The translations under genes were made by a program, and so were the position numbers. Below the pieces are notes generated by a model. The model made no database searches and was not told the DNA's origin. It worked only from the letters and a program-made list of their open reading frames with translations. Below are positions 34,388 to 45,481 of a stretch of DNA of 64,000 nt, one piece after another; within the stretch, counting starts at the first letter, position 1; the number at the start of each line of letters is the position of its first letter. The stretch is from Geoalkalibacter ferrihydriticus DSM 17813 (GTDB lineage Bacteria; Desulfobacterota; Desulfuromonadia; Desulfuromonadales; Geoalkalibacteraceae), in contig NZ_JWJD01000002.1 of the NCBI RefSeq assembly GCF_000820505.1, forward strand, positions 209,153-273,152, written 5' to 3'.

Positions 34388-35461
34388 TCAGACCTGCAGG
34401 ACTTTGAAATCCTTGGGAATTTGCGTAATCCTTCGGCAGCCTTCACTGGTAACGACGATGGTATCTTCAATCCGTACCCCGCCCAGCCCCGGGATATAGA
34501 TGCCGGGCTCAACGGTAAAAACCATCCCCTCTTCCACCCAATCCTCAGAGCGGGGAGAAGCGGTGGGAAACTCGTGTACCTCAAGACCGACACCATGGCC
34601 GAGACCGTGGCCGAAATAATCGCCGAAACCACGATCTGCAATATAATCGCGCGCCACGGCATCGATATCGCGCAGCGACCGACCGGGTCGAATGGCTTCA
34701 ACGGCGCGATCATGAGCTTCCAGCACGCACGCGTAAATTTCGCGCAGGCGCGGGGAAACCTCGCCCAGGGCGAAGGTCAGTGTTTCATCGGAGTGATAGC
34801 CGCCGACGCGGGTACCGAAGTCGACGGTCACCAATTCGCCGGCCTGCAACAGCTTCTCCGAAGCAACGCCATGCGGCATGGCGCCACGCTCTCCTGAAGC
34901 GACGATAAAATCGAAGGCTTTTTCTTCGCCGCCGCGTCGCCGTAAGGCGAGTTCGAGCTCAAAAGCGATGTCGCATTCGCGCGCCCCGGGGCGGATGAGG
35001 GGCAACACCTCGTCGAGAGCCTCGGCGTTGAGCCGGGCAGCTCGGTCCAGAAACTCCAGTTCATCTGCGCCTTTGCGCCCGCGCAGTGCCGCCAATTGCC
35101 GCGTCAGGGGCACCCAGTGGATATCGCCGCCCGTTTCCTTGAATTTCTCCCAGACGGAATAAGGCAGGATATCGGCCTCAAAGCCCACCCGGCGACAGCC
35201 GAGTTCCTGCAACAGCCCAAGAACGCCGTCGAGCTTGATCTTGTATTCGCGTATCTCATCCGCCGCGACCTGAGTGCGCGACTGCGTGATATAACGGGAA
35301 TCACACAGAAAAAAAACCGCGGACGCGGTCACCACCACAACCCCATCGGTTCCGGTGAAGCCGCTGAAATAGCGAAGATTAGGCAGGCTGCAAAACAGGA
35401 TGGCGTCGAGATGATCCGCCTGGATCAACTGCTGCGCATTCCGGGCTCTGGTTTCTAGCAT
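34388..35461 (-). CDS. pepQ: M24-family Xaa-Pro peptidase
   Basis: 357 aa. Creatinase-type N-domain (DAILFCSLPNLRYFSGFTGTDG) and M24 catalytic domain with the five metal ligands visible in VDFGTRVGGYHSDETLTF (two Asp), GHGLGHGVGLEVHE (His), FTVEPGIYIPG (Glu) and GGVRIEDTIVV (Glu). It cleaves Xaa-Pro bonds in peptides. The size and lack of an N-terminal extension fit the short YpdF/PepQ-like group rather than AMP I. It is embedded in the shikimate-acc operon, 24 bp after aroQ, so regulation is presumably shared. Confidence 0.93.
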   Translation of the reverse strand: MLETRARNAQQLIQADHLDAILFCSLPNLRYFSGFTGTDGVVVVTASAVFFLCDSRYITQSRTQVAADEIREYKIKLDGVLGLLQELGCRRVGFEADILPYSVWEKFKETGGDIHWVPLTRQLAALRGRKGADELEFLDRAARLNAEALDEVLPLIRPGARECDIAFELELALRRRGGEEKAFDFIVASGERGAMPHGVASEKLLQAGELVTVDFGTRVGGYHSDETLTFALGEVSPRLREIYACVLEAHDRAVEAIRPGRSLRDIDAVARDYIADRGFGDYFGHGLGHGVGLEVHEFPTASPRSEDWVEEGMVFTVEPGIYIPGLGGVRIEDTIVVTSEGCRRITQIPKDFKVLQV

Positions 35462-35485
35462 GAAAGGGCCTTTGTCGGCAAAAAT

Positions 35486-35920
35486 TTATTTGCGGCGCCC
35501 GGCCAGCGCCCGCAACGCCAGTTCATATCCCTGAGCGCCGAATCCGCTAATCTGGCCGAGAGCGACAGGCGCGATCAGGGAATGCCGACGGAATTCCTCA
35601 CGCGCATGCACATTGGACAGATGGACCTCAACCGTATCGATGCCTACAGCGGAAATCGCATCGCGCAAGGCAACGCTCGTATGAGTCAACCCACCGGGAT
35701 TGAGGATGATGCCCTGCACCGACTCACTGCGTGCCTGATGAATACGGTCGATGAGCACCCCTTCGTGATTGGATTGCAGGCTGGAGAGTGCAACGCCGAG
35801 GTCCTCGGCGATACGGCCCAGTGCCGCAAGAATATCATCCAGGGATTGACTGCCGTAAATGCCGGGCTCGCGCACGCCGAGAAGATTGAGATTGGGACCA
35901 TTGAGAACCAGAATTTTCAT
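35486..35920 (-). CDS. aroQ: Type II 3-dehydroquinate dehydratase
   Basis: 144 aa, normal dodecameric type II length. [24 protein letters not shown] carries the catalytic Tyr and Arg loop, [33 protein letters not shown] and [17 protein letters not shown] (catalytic His). It converts 3-dehydroquinate to 3-dehydroshikimate, the step after aroB of the same operon. It follows the roadblock gene by 6 bp. Confidence 0.97.
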   Translation of the reverse strand: MKILVLNGPNLNLLGVREPGIYGSQSLDDILAALGRIAEDLGVALSSLQSNHEGVLIDRIHQARSESVQGIILNPGGLTHTSVALRDAISAVGIDTVEVHLSNVHAREEFRRHSLIAPVALGQISGFGAQGYELALRALAGRRK

Positions 35921-35926
35921 ATCGTC

Positions 35927-36286
35927 TCACACCAACTGAGCGCGCAGGCCCGGCGCTTCGCGCATGAGGAGAAAGCGGCCTTTGCCGGCATTGCCTTCGC
36001 GCCTGAGCATCAAACCGACGAAGTATTCGTCGGACAGAATCCGGATCAGGACCTGATATCCCCCAGAGAGAATGGACACCTCCTCAAGCTCTCCGGTTTG
36101 GAGAATTTCAGCGGCATTTTTGATCTCTTTAAGGATGTTGGCATACTCCACCGCCACCAGACCGAGGTCGATGTCGTCGATGGGACGCAAATACTGGTCG
36201 ACAGCGATGCCGTCATAACCCATGACCACCGCTCCGACCCCCCCGGAGGTTTGTTCGACCAGGGAACGAAGAACCTCAGCGAACAT
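35927..36286 (-). CDS. Roadblock/LC7 (MglB-like) domain protein
   Basis: 119 aa single domain: SLVEQTSGGVGAVVMGYDGIAVDQYL, ALGLVAVEYANI-like helix (LGLVAVEYANILKEI), then VSILSGGYQVLIRILSDEYFVGLML. This is the roadblock fold of MglB-type GTPase-activating or scaffold proteins. No Ras-like MglA GTPase is next to it. It overlaps the TPR gene by 11 bp, so the two are translationally coupled and may work together, possibly in cell polarity or pilus placement; that is inference. Confidence 0.8.
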   Translation of the reverse strand: MFAEVLRSLVEQTSGGVGAVVMGYDGIAVDQYLRPIDDIDLGLVAVEYANILKEIKNAAEILQTGELEEVSILSGGYQVLIRILSDEYFVGLMLRREGNAGKGRFLLMREAPGLRAQLV

Positions 36287-37115
36287 GGGCTCTCCTTTTG
36301 CTGATGGCAGTCAGCCAATTGTCAAAGACGCCAAGCAGGCGCTGCTCCATCGACGGCGTCTCGACGGCAGGCGCCTTGGCGGCGAGAGAGGCAGGCTCAG
36401 TGCTCACTGAAATGCCGGCATCCTTAAGGTTTTCAGCCGGAATGGCGGGGGAAATATCGGCAACAACTTGCTGGCTTTTCGCTTGAAGAGATGTGTCGAC
36501 CACCGGTGGGACCGTCGCGGCCTGCAATTCGCCAAGTCGCTCTTTTGCCAACACATTTTCCGGGTCATCCAGAAGAATTTCCTGATAAACCTGGATCGCC
36601 TTGCTTAGATAACCCTGCTTGACGTAAATTTCGGCCAGGGTCGGCGTCGTGATCGAGCGCTTGGCCGTTTGACCGGAACCAGGAGTCGGCGTCTTGACCT
36701 TCAGCGTCGCGAGAAGATCGCGCGCGGCCTCATGCTCGGGCTGCACATCCAGCAGCCGCTCCAGGCAGGTGCGCGCCTGCGCCGGATGTCCCAGGCGGTG
36801 ATGCAGATCCGCAGACAACCAAAGCGCCTCGGGGTCCGGGGGATCCTGCTTCAGGCACAGTTCCAGGGCATCGACGGCACCAGCCGGATCCTTGGCTTCG
36901 ACAAGCAGACGCGCAGCCGTCAAGGCCAGAGGCGCCTCCTGCGGAAACCGCATCAAACCGACACGCGCCAAGTCAAGAGCTTCGGCATGACATCCCGCCT
37001 CTTGCAGGAGATCGGTCAGCTTGCGCCATTTGTCGGCATCCGGATCACGAACCAGCGTGACTGCGGCCTGAGCCAATTCTTTCAAAGATGTGTCTTGCGC
37101 GGTTTTGGCAGTCAT
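36276..37115 (-). CDS. TPR-repeat protein
   Basis: 279 aa, no signal peptide. The N-terminal 190 residues are TPR-like helical pairs (LLQEAGCHAEALDLARVGLMRF, PAGAVDALELCLKQDPPDPEALWL, PAQARTCLERLLDVQPEHEAARDLL, GYLSKAIQVYQEILLDDPENVLAKERL). The remaining part is low-complexity with a terminal helix (MEQRLLGVFDNWLTAI). Likely a cytosolic scaffold. It overlaps aroB by 4 bp and the roadblock gene by 11 bp; the TPR-roadblock pair suggests a shared complex. Confidence 0.8.
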   Translation of the reverse strand: MTAKTAQDTSLKELAQAAVTLVRDPDADKWRKLTDLLQEAGCHAEALDLARVGLMRFPQEAPLALTAARLLVEAKDPAGAVDALELCLKQDPPDPEALWLSADLHHRLGHPAQARTCLERLLDVQPEHEAARDLLATLKVKTPTPGSGQTAKRSITTPTLAEIYVKQGYLSKAIQVYQEILLDDPENVLAKERLGELQAATVPPVVDTSLQAKSQQVVADISPAIPAENLKDAGISVSTEPASLAAKAPAVETPSMEQRLLGVFDNWLTAISKRRAHVR

Positions 37116-38212
37116 GCCGTGGCCTTTTCACAGTATTTTTCCAGGATGGGCGGAATGATCCGGTCGGGATGCGCGACGCTATGCAGCACACAGTCGCCGA
37201 TGCCGCGATTGAGAACCATTTGCAAAACGCCCTCTTTGACTTTTTTGTCGCGGGTCAGGGCATCAAGGTAGACAGCGGGAGCAAAAGCCGGAAGACGCAC
37301 CGGCAAATCCAAGGCCCGAAGCAGATCTTCGATGCGCAGCCGATCCGGTTCGGAGGCCAGGCCGAGATCCGCGGCAATCGCCGCGGCCGCCACCATACCC
37401 ATGGCCACCGCCTCACCGTGACGCAGGGTTCCGTAGCCCGCCAACAATTCCGCCGCATGCCCAAGGGTGTGGCCGTAATTGAGAATGGCCCGCAAGCCCC
37501 CTTCTTTCTCGTCAATTTCTACAATATCCGCCTTGATTTGGCAAGAAATCCTCACCGCTTCGACCAAAGCCGGGGCCTCAAGGGCGAGCAGGGCGGCATG
37601 CTCCCTTTCCAGCCAGGCAAAAAAATCCGCATCGCGCACCACCCCGTATTTCACCACCTCGGCCAGTCCGGAGCGAAATTCGCGCGGAGGCAGAGTGCTC
37701 AGGGTATTTACGTCGATATGGACATGGCGGGGCTGATAGAAGGCGCCGATGAGATTTTTGCCCAGACGATGATTGACTCCGGTTTTTCCGCCGACGGAAC
37801 TGTCGACCTGAGAAAGGAGCGTCGTCGGCACCTGCGCAAAGGGGATGCCGCGCAAATAGACGGCCGCGGCAAACCCGGCCAGATCGCCGATCACACCACC
37901 ACCGAGGGCCAGAATACCGCTGCCGCGATCGTATCCGCGCGCGATCAGTTCGTCGAATAGCGTATTGAGGGTATCGAGATTCTTGAACGCCTCGCCATCG
38001 GGAACACTTATTTGCGCCGCGTGGAATCCCGCCTCGCGCAGCGTATCAAGAACAGCAGCTCCATAGAGAGCACTGACGGTCGGATTGGTCACGACCGCAA
38101 CCTTTCGCGGAAAAGCCACCGCGCGCAGAGATTCCCCCAGGGCGGGCAATATACCGCTGCCGATGGTAATGGGGTAGCTACGTTCGCCAAGGCCGACGGT
38201 AAGGGTCTTCAT
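37112..38212 (-). CDS. aroB: 3-dehydroquinate synthase
   Basis: 366 aa. NAD-binding GGGVIGDLAGFAAAVYLRGIP, TTLLSQVDSSVGGKTGVNH, and zinc ligands in LNYGHTLGHAAEL and RHGEAVAMGM. It converts DAHP to 3-dehydroquinate in the cytosol. The aroK-aroB junction has an ATGA overlap, and aroB overlaps the TPR gene by 4 bp. Confidence 0.97.
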   Translation of the reverse strand: MKTLTVGLGERSYPITIGSGILPALGESLRAVAFPRKVAVVTNPTVSALYGAAVLDTLREAGFHAAQISVPDGEAFKNLDTLNTLFDELIARGYDRGSGILALGGGVIGDLAGFAAAVYLRGIPFAQVPTTLLSQVDSSVGGKTGVNHRLGKNLIGAFYQPRHVHIDVNTLSTLPPREFRSGLAEVVKYGVVRDADFFAWLEREHAALLALEAPALVEAVRISCQIKADIVEIDEKEGGLRAILNYGHTLGHAAELLAGYGTLRHGEAVAMGMVAAAAIAADLGLASEPDRLRIEDLLRALDLPVRLPAFAPAVYLDALTRDKKVKEGVLQMVLNRGIGDCVLHSVAHPDRIIPPILEKYCEKATA

Positions 38213-38754
38213 GCTGGATCCTCAGGGCAAAGATTTAACATCTCCACGATCCGCGTCACAATTTGCCATGGCGACAAACCGCTGCATTCAATGCGTAAAT
38301 CTGCCTGGCGGTAATATGGCTGGCGCATTTCATACAGCCGCCGCACCGGCTCCCAACCCTGGGCGCCCGTGGCCAGCGGTCGCCCGCCTTGTGCTTGCAG
38401 CCGGGGTTGCAGGACGTGCCAGGGCAGATCGAGAAAAACTACCTTGCCCAGGCGACTCAGGAGCCGGCGGTTTTCTTCGCGCCCGACAATTCCACCACCG
38501 GTCGCGACAACTTTGCCGGGGCCGTCATCGAGCAATTGCAGGCTCCGGGTTTCTTCATGGCGGAAGATATCCTCACCCTGCTGCGCGAAGATCTCCGGAA
38601 TGCTCAGCCCCACCCGCTTTTCAATGGCACGATCGAGATCAACGAATTCCCACCCCAACCTTTCGGCCAGAGCCTGCCCCACGGTCGTTTTTCCGGCGCC
38701 CATGAAGCCGGTGAGAAAAATATGACGTTTGCTTTCGGCGTCTTCAGCAACCAT
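38209..38754 (-). CDS. aroK: Shikimate kinase
   Basis: 181 aa. Walker A GFMGAGKTTVG, shikimate-binding FVDLDRAIEKRVGLSIPEIF, EDIFRHEETRSL, VVATGGGIVGREENRRLL and the lid region GGRPLATGAQGWEPVRRLYE. It phosphorylates shikimate with ATP. ATG 38754 has AGGG about 6 nt upstream and is preferred to the ATG two codons earlier (38760). First gene of the operon after the pilQ terminator; promoter not recognised. Confidence 0.95.
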   Translation of the reverse strand: MVAEDAESKRHIFLTGFMGAGKTTVGQALAERLGWEFVDLDRAIEKRVGLSIPEIFAQQGEDIFRHEETRSLQLLDDGPGKVVATGGGIVGREENRRLLSRLGKVVFLDLPWHVLQPRLQAQGGRPLATGAQGWEPVRRLYEMRQPYYRQADLRIECSGLSPWQIVTRIVEMLNLCPEDPA

Positions 38755-38790
38755 GAGCATCCCTGACAGTTTACGCGCGCATCATAGCAG

Positions 38791-38820
38791 AAAAGGACAG
38801 GTTGAAAAACCTGTCCTTTT
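38791..38820 (-). terminator. Terminator after pilQ (bidirectional form)
   Basis: AAAAGGACAGG-TTGAAAAA-CCTGTCCTTTT is a perfect 11-bp stem with A- and T-tracts on both sides. It lies 38 bp after the pilQ stop and before aroK, dividing the pilMNOPQ operon from the aro operon. Confidence 0.9.
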
Positions 38821-38858
38821 CATTCTCACTAAAATATCTGATCTGGTGCGTTGAAATG

Positions 38859-41660
<2,802 letters not shown>

Positions 41661-41664
41661 TGTA

Positions 41665-42162
41665 TTAGACTCCCTCCCGTTTCGGAAGCTCGATGGCTTG
41701 CCTGCTGGTGCGAACCTCGTCGGTGAAATCATAGAAGCGCTCTTCCACCACGATACGGTTTTGTTCAATGCTGACCACGGCACCATTGTTCTTGCCGATC
41801 CTGGTCCCGACTCTGACAATGTAAGTCTTGCCGTCCGGGGCCAAAACCATGGCGCGCGGATTATCCATCCCCACAATCGCTCCAATCAATCTGAGCTGCC
41901 CCAGATCAAACTGCTGCAAGGGAGTTTCAGGTTCGGTCCTGGCAACCGGTTTGCGAATCTCAAGCAGCGACTGAAAGGGATCGCGCCGCCCGCTGGGATC
42001 GTAAACATATTTCGGTTTCTTGTCCGCCGCGGCCGGCACCTCCACCGCCTTGGTGTCTTCAGCCGCAACCGGCGAAGGGTTGGCCGGCGCGGTGGTCTGC
42101 GCCTGGGCGGTAAAGACCAGGGACACCGCAAGGAAAAGTGCCAGAATCACTCTGGTCGGCAT
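41665..42162 (-). CDS. pilP: Type IV pilus assembly protein PilP
   Basis: 165 aa. ATG 42162 has GGGAGG 6 nt upstream and starts 2 bp after pilO. Cleavable signal (LALFLAVSLVFTAQAQ), a disordered Ala/Pro linker, then the PilP beta domain: YVYDPSGRRDPFQSLLEI, LGQLRLIGAIVG, MVLAPDGKTYIVRVGTRIGKNNG and VEERFYDFTDEV. It links the inner-membrane PilMNO complex to PilQ. Many PilP are lipoproteins; no lipobox Cys is present here, so it may be periplasmic or tethered only by interactions. Confidence 0.93.
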   Translation of the reverse strand: MPTRVILALFLAVSLVFTAQAQTTAPANPSPVAAEDTKAVEVPAAADKKPKYVYDPSGRRDPFQSLLEIRKPVARTEPETPLQQFDLGQLRLIGAIVGMDNPRAMVLAPDGKTYIVRVGTRIGKNNGAVVSIEQNRIVVEERFYDFTDEVRTSRQAIELPKREGV

Positions 42163-42164
42163 GA

Positions 42165-42755
42165 TCATCCTCCCTGTCCTTCCGTTGAGGTTTCAACAAA
42201 CCGGAAGGTCGTCGCTCGACAATCAACCCGCAACCGAGCGACTCCGTCGGCGCTACGCGCACTTTCCATGGAAAGATTGGAAATATTGACGATACGGGGT
42301 AACTGCCCGACATTGTAGAAAAACATGGCGACATCATGATAAGAGCCAACCAGGCGGATGTCGACGGGCACTTCGGCATAAAAGCCGCGATTCACCTCGC
42401 CCATAGGACGAAACATGAGGATTTCAAGGCCCTGCTCACGTGCCAGGCTTGAGATATTGGTCAGCAGCGAGGGAATTTCTTTTTGATGAGGCAGCTCGAC
42501 AAGCGCCCTCTCAAGTTGGACTTGCAGCGCTTCATATTCGGCCCTGATCTGGTCGAGATTTCGGGCAATACGCCGGTTATCCTCCAAACGCCGCTCCAGG
42601 TTCTGCTGCTCACGCTCCAGACGGGCGGACTCTTCGAGCTGAGGCGCATAAAACATGAAGTAGAAGGCGACACCCACCAGGGCAAGCACCAGGCCCAGCA
42701 GCAGCAATCGCTGGTAAAGGGGCAGCTTGAAAATTTTTTCAATACGAGCATTCAT
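42165..42755 (-). CDS. pilO: Type IV pilus assembly protein PilO
   Basis: 196 aa. Short cytoplasmic tail, TM LLLGLVLALVGVAFYFMFY, a coiled coil (residues about 45-95, ARLEREQQNLERRLEDNRRIA) and a ferredoxin-like domain (VELPHQKEIPSLLTNISSLAREQGLEI, EVPVDIRLVGSYHDVAMFFYNVG). It pairs with PilN in the inner membrane. Gene order and 2-bp spacing to pilP fit the conserved operon. Confidence 0.95.
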   Translation of the reverse strand: MNARIEKIFKLPLYQRLLLLGLVLALVGVAFYFMFYAPQLEESARLEREQQNLERRLEDNRRIARNLDQIRAEYEALQVQLERALVELPHQKEIPSLLTNISSLAREQGLEILMFRPMGEVNRGFYAEVPVDIRLVGSYHDVAMFFYNVGQLPRIVNISNLSMESARSADGVARLRVDCRATTFRFVETSTEGQGG

Positions 42756-42806
42756 AAGTTCAGGCCTTGGCTGAAGCAGTGTGCGGCGAAATGTTCCGAC
42801 GGCACA

Positions 42807-43370
42807 TCAGTTGGCGGATGCGGTCTTGGGCGGCGTATCGGCGCGAGCCGCAAGACTGAACCTTTGAAGCTTGAGACCATCCTGGGTGATCTGTTCGGTC
42901 ACCTGCAGTTCGACCGCGCGATAGTAGGGCGAGGCTTCCAGTCGTTGCATGAACGAAGCGACCTCATTTTCGTTAAGCCCGATGCCGTTGATGGAAATAG
43001 CGCCCCCGGATTCTCTGAAAGAGGTGACCCAAACTCTTTGCGGAAGAACCAGGCTAAGTTGATCCAGCAGATGAACCGGGCCGCTTTGCCCGGCTTTAAG
43101 CGTTTCAAGAACATTGAGCTTGGCCTGCAACTCTTCACCGAGTTGTTTGTAGCGTCCGACCTCGCCGATGACTCGCTGCAACTGCCGGATTTCGTCATTG
43201 CTGCGCGCAATGTGTTCCTTCTGTCTGTCGATTTTCATCGACACCGAGGCATAAAGGCCCGCGCAGACAACCAGGGCCGCAACGACGGAAAGAATCAAAA
43301 CGGAAATTTGCGCCCGGATTCTTTCCTTTTTCTGCGCCGCCCGCACGGGCAATAGGTTGATGCGAATCAT
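42807..43370 (-). CDS. pilN: Type IV pilus assembly protein PilN
   Basis: 187 aa. MIRINLLPVRAAQKKE carries the INLLP motif that docks in PilM, then TM (LILSVVAALVVCAGLYA), coiled coil (KEHIARSNDEIRQLQRVI) and a ferredoxin-like C-domain (VWVTSFRESGGAISINGIGLNENEVASFM). It overlaps pilM by 4 bp. The last residues are Ala/Thr/Pro-rich. Confidence 0.95.
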   Translation of the reverse strand: MIRINLLPVRAAQKKERIRAQISVLILSVVAALVVCAGLYASVSMKIDRQKEHIARSNDEIRQLQRVIGEVGRYKQLGEELQAKLNVLETLKAGQSGPVHLLDQLSLVLPQRVWVTSFRESGGAISINGIGLNENEVASFMQRLEASPYYRAVELQVTEQITQDGLKLQRFSLAARADTPPKTASAN

Positions 43371-44425
43371 TTATCCCCCACCCTCCTCATGGCCAGGCCG
43401 GTCGCCACCGACATCAACGGACCCACGGCCCGCACATATTCGGGGTCGAATTCCTTTTCGTCCACAAAAATTCCCGCAAAAGGATTGATCACCTCAACCG
43501 GTATCGCCAGACGTTCCTCAAGAGCGCTGACGACCTCCGTGGAACGGGAAACCCCACCGGCGAGATAGACCTTCTGGACTTTTTCATCCGCCGAGGTTGC
43601 CGAGAAGAAGTCCAGAGAACGCTGCACCTCCTGAGCCAGGCTCTCGGCCGCATCAGCAATAACCGCCGTGACCTCATCGGGATCCACATCTTCCACCTGG
43701 CCGCCAAGCTTCAAACGCTCGGCATCTTCGCCGCTGATGCCAAGACGCTTTTGCAACTCCTCATTGAGCATGTTGCCGCCGACCTGGATGTCACGGGTAA
43801 AGGCGGACTCGCCACTTTTGAGGATATTCACGTTCATGCCGCCGGCACCGATATTGATCAGCGCCACAATTTCATCGGTACTGGTGCCGTAGCTCGCCTC
43901 AAACATGTTTTCCACGGCAAAGCAGGCAATATCCATAACCACCGGGTTCAGACCGATATCAACAAAAACCGCCACATGATCATTCACGAAATCCTTTTTC
44001 GCTGCAACCAGCATCACGTTCATCTGTGACGGATCCTTGACATCGGGGCCGAGAATCTGAAAATCGATATTGACATCGTTGATATCAAAGGGGATGTACT
44101 GCTCTGCCTCCCATTGAATGGAGGCCTCCAACTCATCTTCGGCCATGATCGGCAGCGTGATTTTGCGAATGATGACAGAATGACCCGAGATGGAAGTAGC
44201 GACATTTTTGGTCTTGACCTTCAGGCTTTCGACCAGATTGCGGATGGTATCCTGGACCACGCTGGGATCCATAATGGAATGATCGACGATGGCTTCGGGA
44301 GGCAGGGGCATCAGTCCCATATTCTGCAACTGAAACCCGCCCTTGACTTCCCTGAGCTGCACCAGTTTCACAGCGCTTGAGCCGATGTCAATTCCGATGA
44401 TGTCCTTTTTGCTTTTAAACAGCAT
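43367..44425 (-). CDS. pilM: Type IV pilus assembly ATPase-like protein PilM
   Basis: 352 aa actin-like (FtsA-related) cytoplasmic protein: IIGIDIGSSAVKLVQLREV at the phosphate-1 site, DELEASIQWEAEQYIPFDIND, VALINIGAGGMNVNIL and VYLAGGVSRSTEVVSAL. It binds PilN on the inner face of the membrane. First gene of pilMNOPQ, with a long leader from the promoter at 44637-44664. Confidence 0.96.
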   Translation of the reverse strand: MLFKSKKDIIGIDIGSSAVKLVQLREVKGGFQLQNMGLMPLPPEAIVDHSIMDPSVVQDTIRNLVESLKVKTKNVATSISGHSVIIRKITLPIMAEDELEASIQWEAEQYIPFDINDVNIDFQILGPDVKDPSQMNVMLVAAKKDFVNDHVAVFVDIGLNPVVMDIACFAVENMFEASYGTSTDEIVALINIGAGGMNVNILKSGESAFTRDIQVGGNMLNEELQKRLGISGEDAERLKLGGQVEDVDPDEVTAVIADAAESLAQEVQRSLDFFSATSADEKVQKVYLAGGVSRSTEVVSALEERLAIPVEVINPFAGIFVDEKEFDPEYVRAVGPLMSVATGLAMRRVGDK

Positions 44426-44636
44426 GGGGAAGAATCCTGATCGCCCGAAGTAATGAATTGTTCACTGAAGGCTGCCGTTGATGCCTGCCACGAGAATTAG
44501 AGCAATAGCCGTACCAACTTGTGGAAAACGCAAAAGAAGTCACAAAAAATAAGTCAGTGCAATACGTTCCAGTAAATATGCCCTCGGCGCGTTTTTTTTT
44601 CAATGAAAATGCCCCTAAGGAAGAAAAATTAACCGA

Positions 44637-44664
44637 ATTATAGATTAAGCCAGATGAATGTCAA
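44637..44664 (-). promoter_or_regulatory. Near-consensus sigma-70 promoter of pilMNOPQ
   Basis: On the minus strand TTGACA (44659-44664) and TATAAT (44637-44642) are both perfect with a 16-bp spacer. Transcription would start near 44630, giving a leader of about 205 nt before pilM. The rest of the 267-bp gap between pilD and pilM shows no gene. Confidence 0.85.
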
Positions 44665-44692
44665 TGATTTAAAAGGGTTCCCCTCCCCCGCC

Positions 44693-45466
44693 CTAGGACA
44701 TGAACAAACCCAGATACCAGTGAAGGATCTCAGGTCCCCAGAACAGGTAAAACAGCGCACCAAAGGCCAGAAACGGGCCGAAGGGCAAGGCCAGGCGGGT
44801 GTCGGCCTTCTGCCGGATCATTACCGGAATGCCTACGGCGGTGCCCGCCAGCGAACTGATGAAAATAATTGGAAACACCGCCTGCCAGCCAAGAAAGGCG
44901 CCGATCATGGCCAGCAGCTTGATGTCACCGCCGCCCATGCCCTCTTTCTTGGTCAGAAATTCATACACCATCGCCACCAGCAGCAGACTGCCGCCGCCCA
45001 CCAGAATGCCCAGCAGCGAATCCAGCCACGACACCCAGGGAACGGCAAAAGAGCAGCCAAAGCCGATGACGATTCCCGGCAGGCTGATGGCATCGGGAAT
45101 GATCTGATGGTCCAGATCGATGAAAGTGATGACAATAAGCGCCGCCCCGAGCAGCCAATAGACCGGGGTGACCGCATGCAGACCGAACTTCCACAGCACC
45201 CCGAGAAACAACACGCCACAAAGGGTTTCCACCAGGGGATAACGCATGGAAATCCCCGCGCCGCAATGGGCGCAGCGGCCACGCAATACCAGCCAGCTCA
45301 GCAGGGGAATATTCTGGTACCACCGGATGGGCCGCTCGCAGTGCGGACAGCGCGAACCGGGACTGACAACAGAAAGCCCCTCAGGGATGCGGTAGATGCA
45401 AACATTAAGAAAGGAGCCAACCACGGCACCGAGCACAAAAGAAAAAATCAAAAAAAGGAACGGCAT
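44693..45466 (-). CDS. pilD: Prepilin peptidase/N-methyltransferase PilD
   Basis: About 257 aa. MPFLFLIFSFVLGAVVGSFLNVCIYRIPEG at the N-terminus (inner ATG 45466), a four-Cys zinc site (CPHCERP and CAHCG), and the two A24 aspartates in ITFIDLDHQIIPD and GMGGGDIKLLAMIGAFLGW, among TM segments. It cleaves and methylates prepilins such as the PilA encoded about 6 kb upstream. The frame can extend to a TTG at 45481, but that base touches the end of the RAYT element, so I choose the ATG, 15 bp from the element. Its ribosome-binding site is weak (GAGTGGGA). Confidence 0.93.
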   Translation of the reverse strand: MPFLFLIFSFVLGAVVGSFLNVCIYRIPEGLSVVSPGSRCPHCERPIRWYQNIPLLSWLVLRGRCAHCGAGISMRYPLVETLCGVLFLGVLWKFGLHAVTPVYWLLGAALIVITFIDLDHQIIPDAISLPGIVIGFGCSFAVPWVSWLDSLLGILVGGGSLLLVAMVYEFLTKKEGMGGGDIKLLAMIGAFLGWQAVFPIIFISSLAGTAVGIPVMIRQKADTRLALPFGPFLAFGALFYLFWGPEILHWYLGLFMS

Positions 45467-45481
45467 AAAAATCCCACTCAA

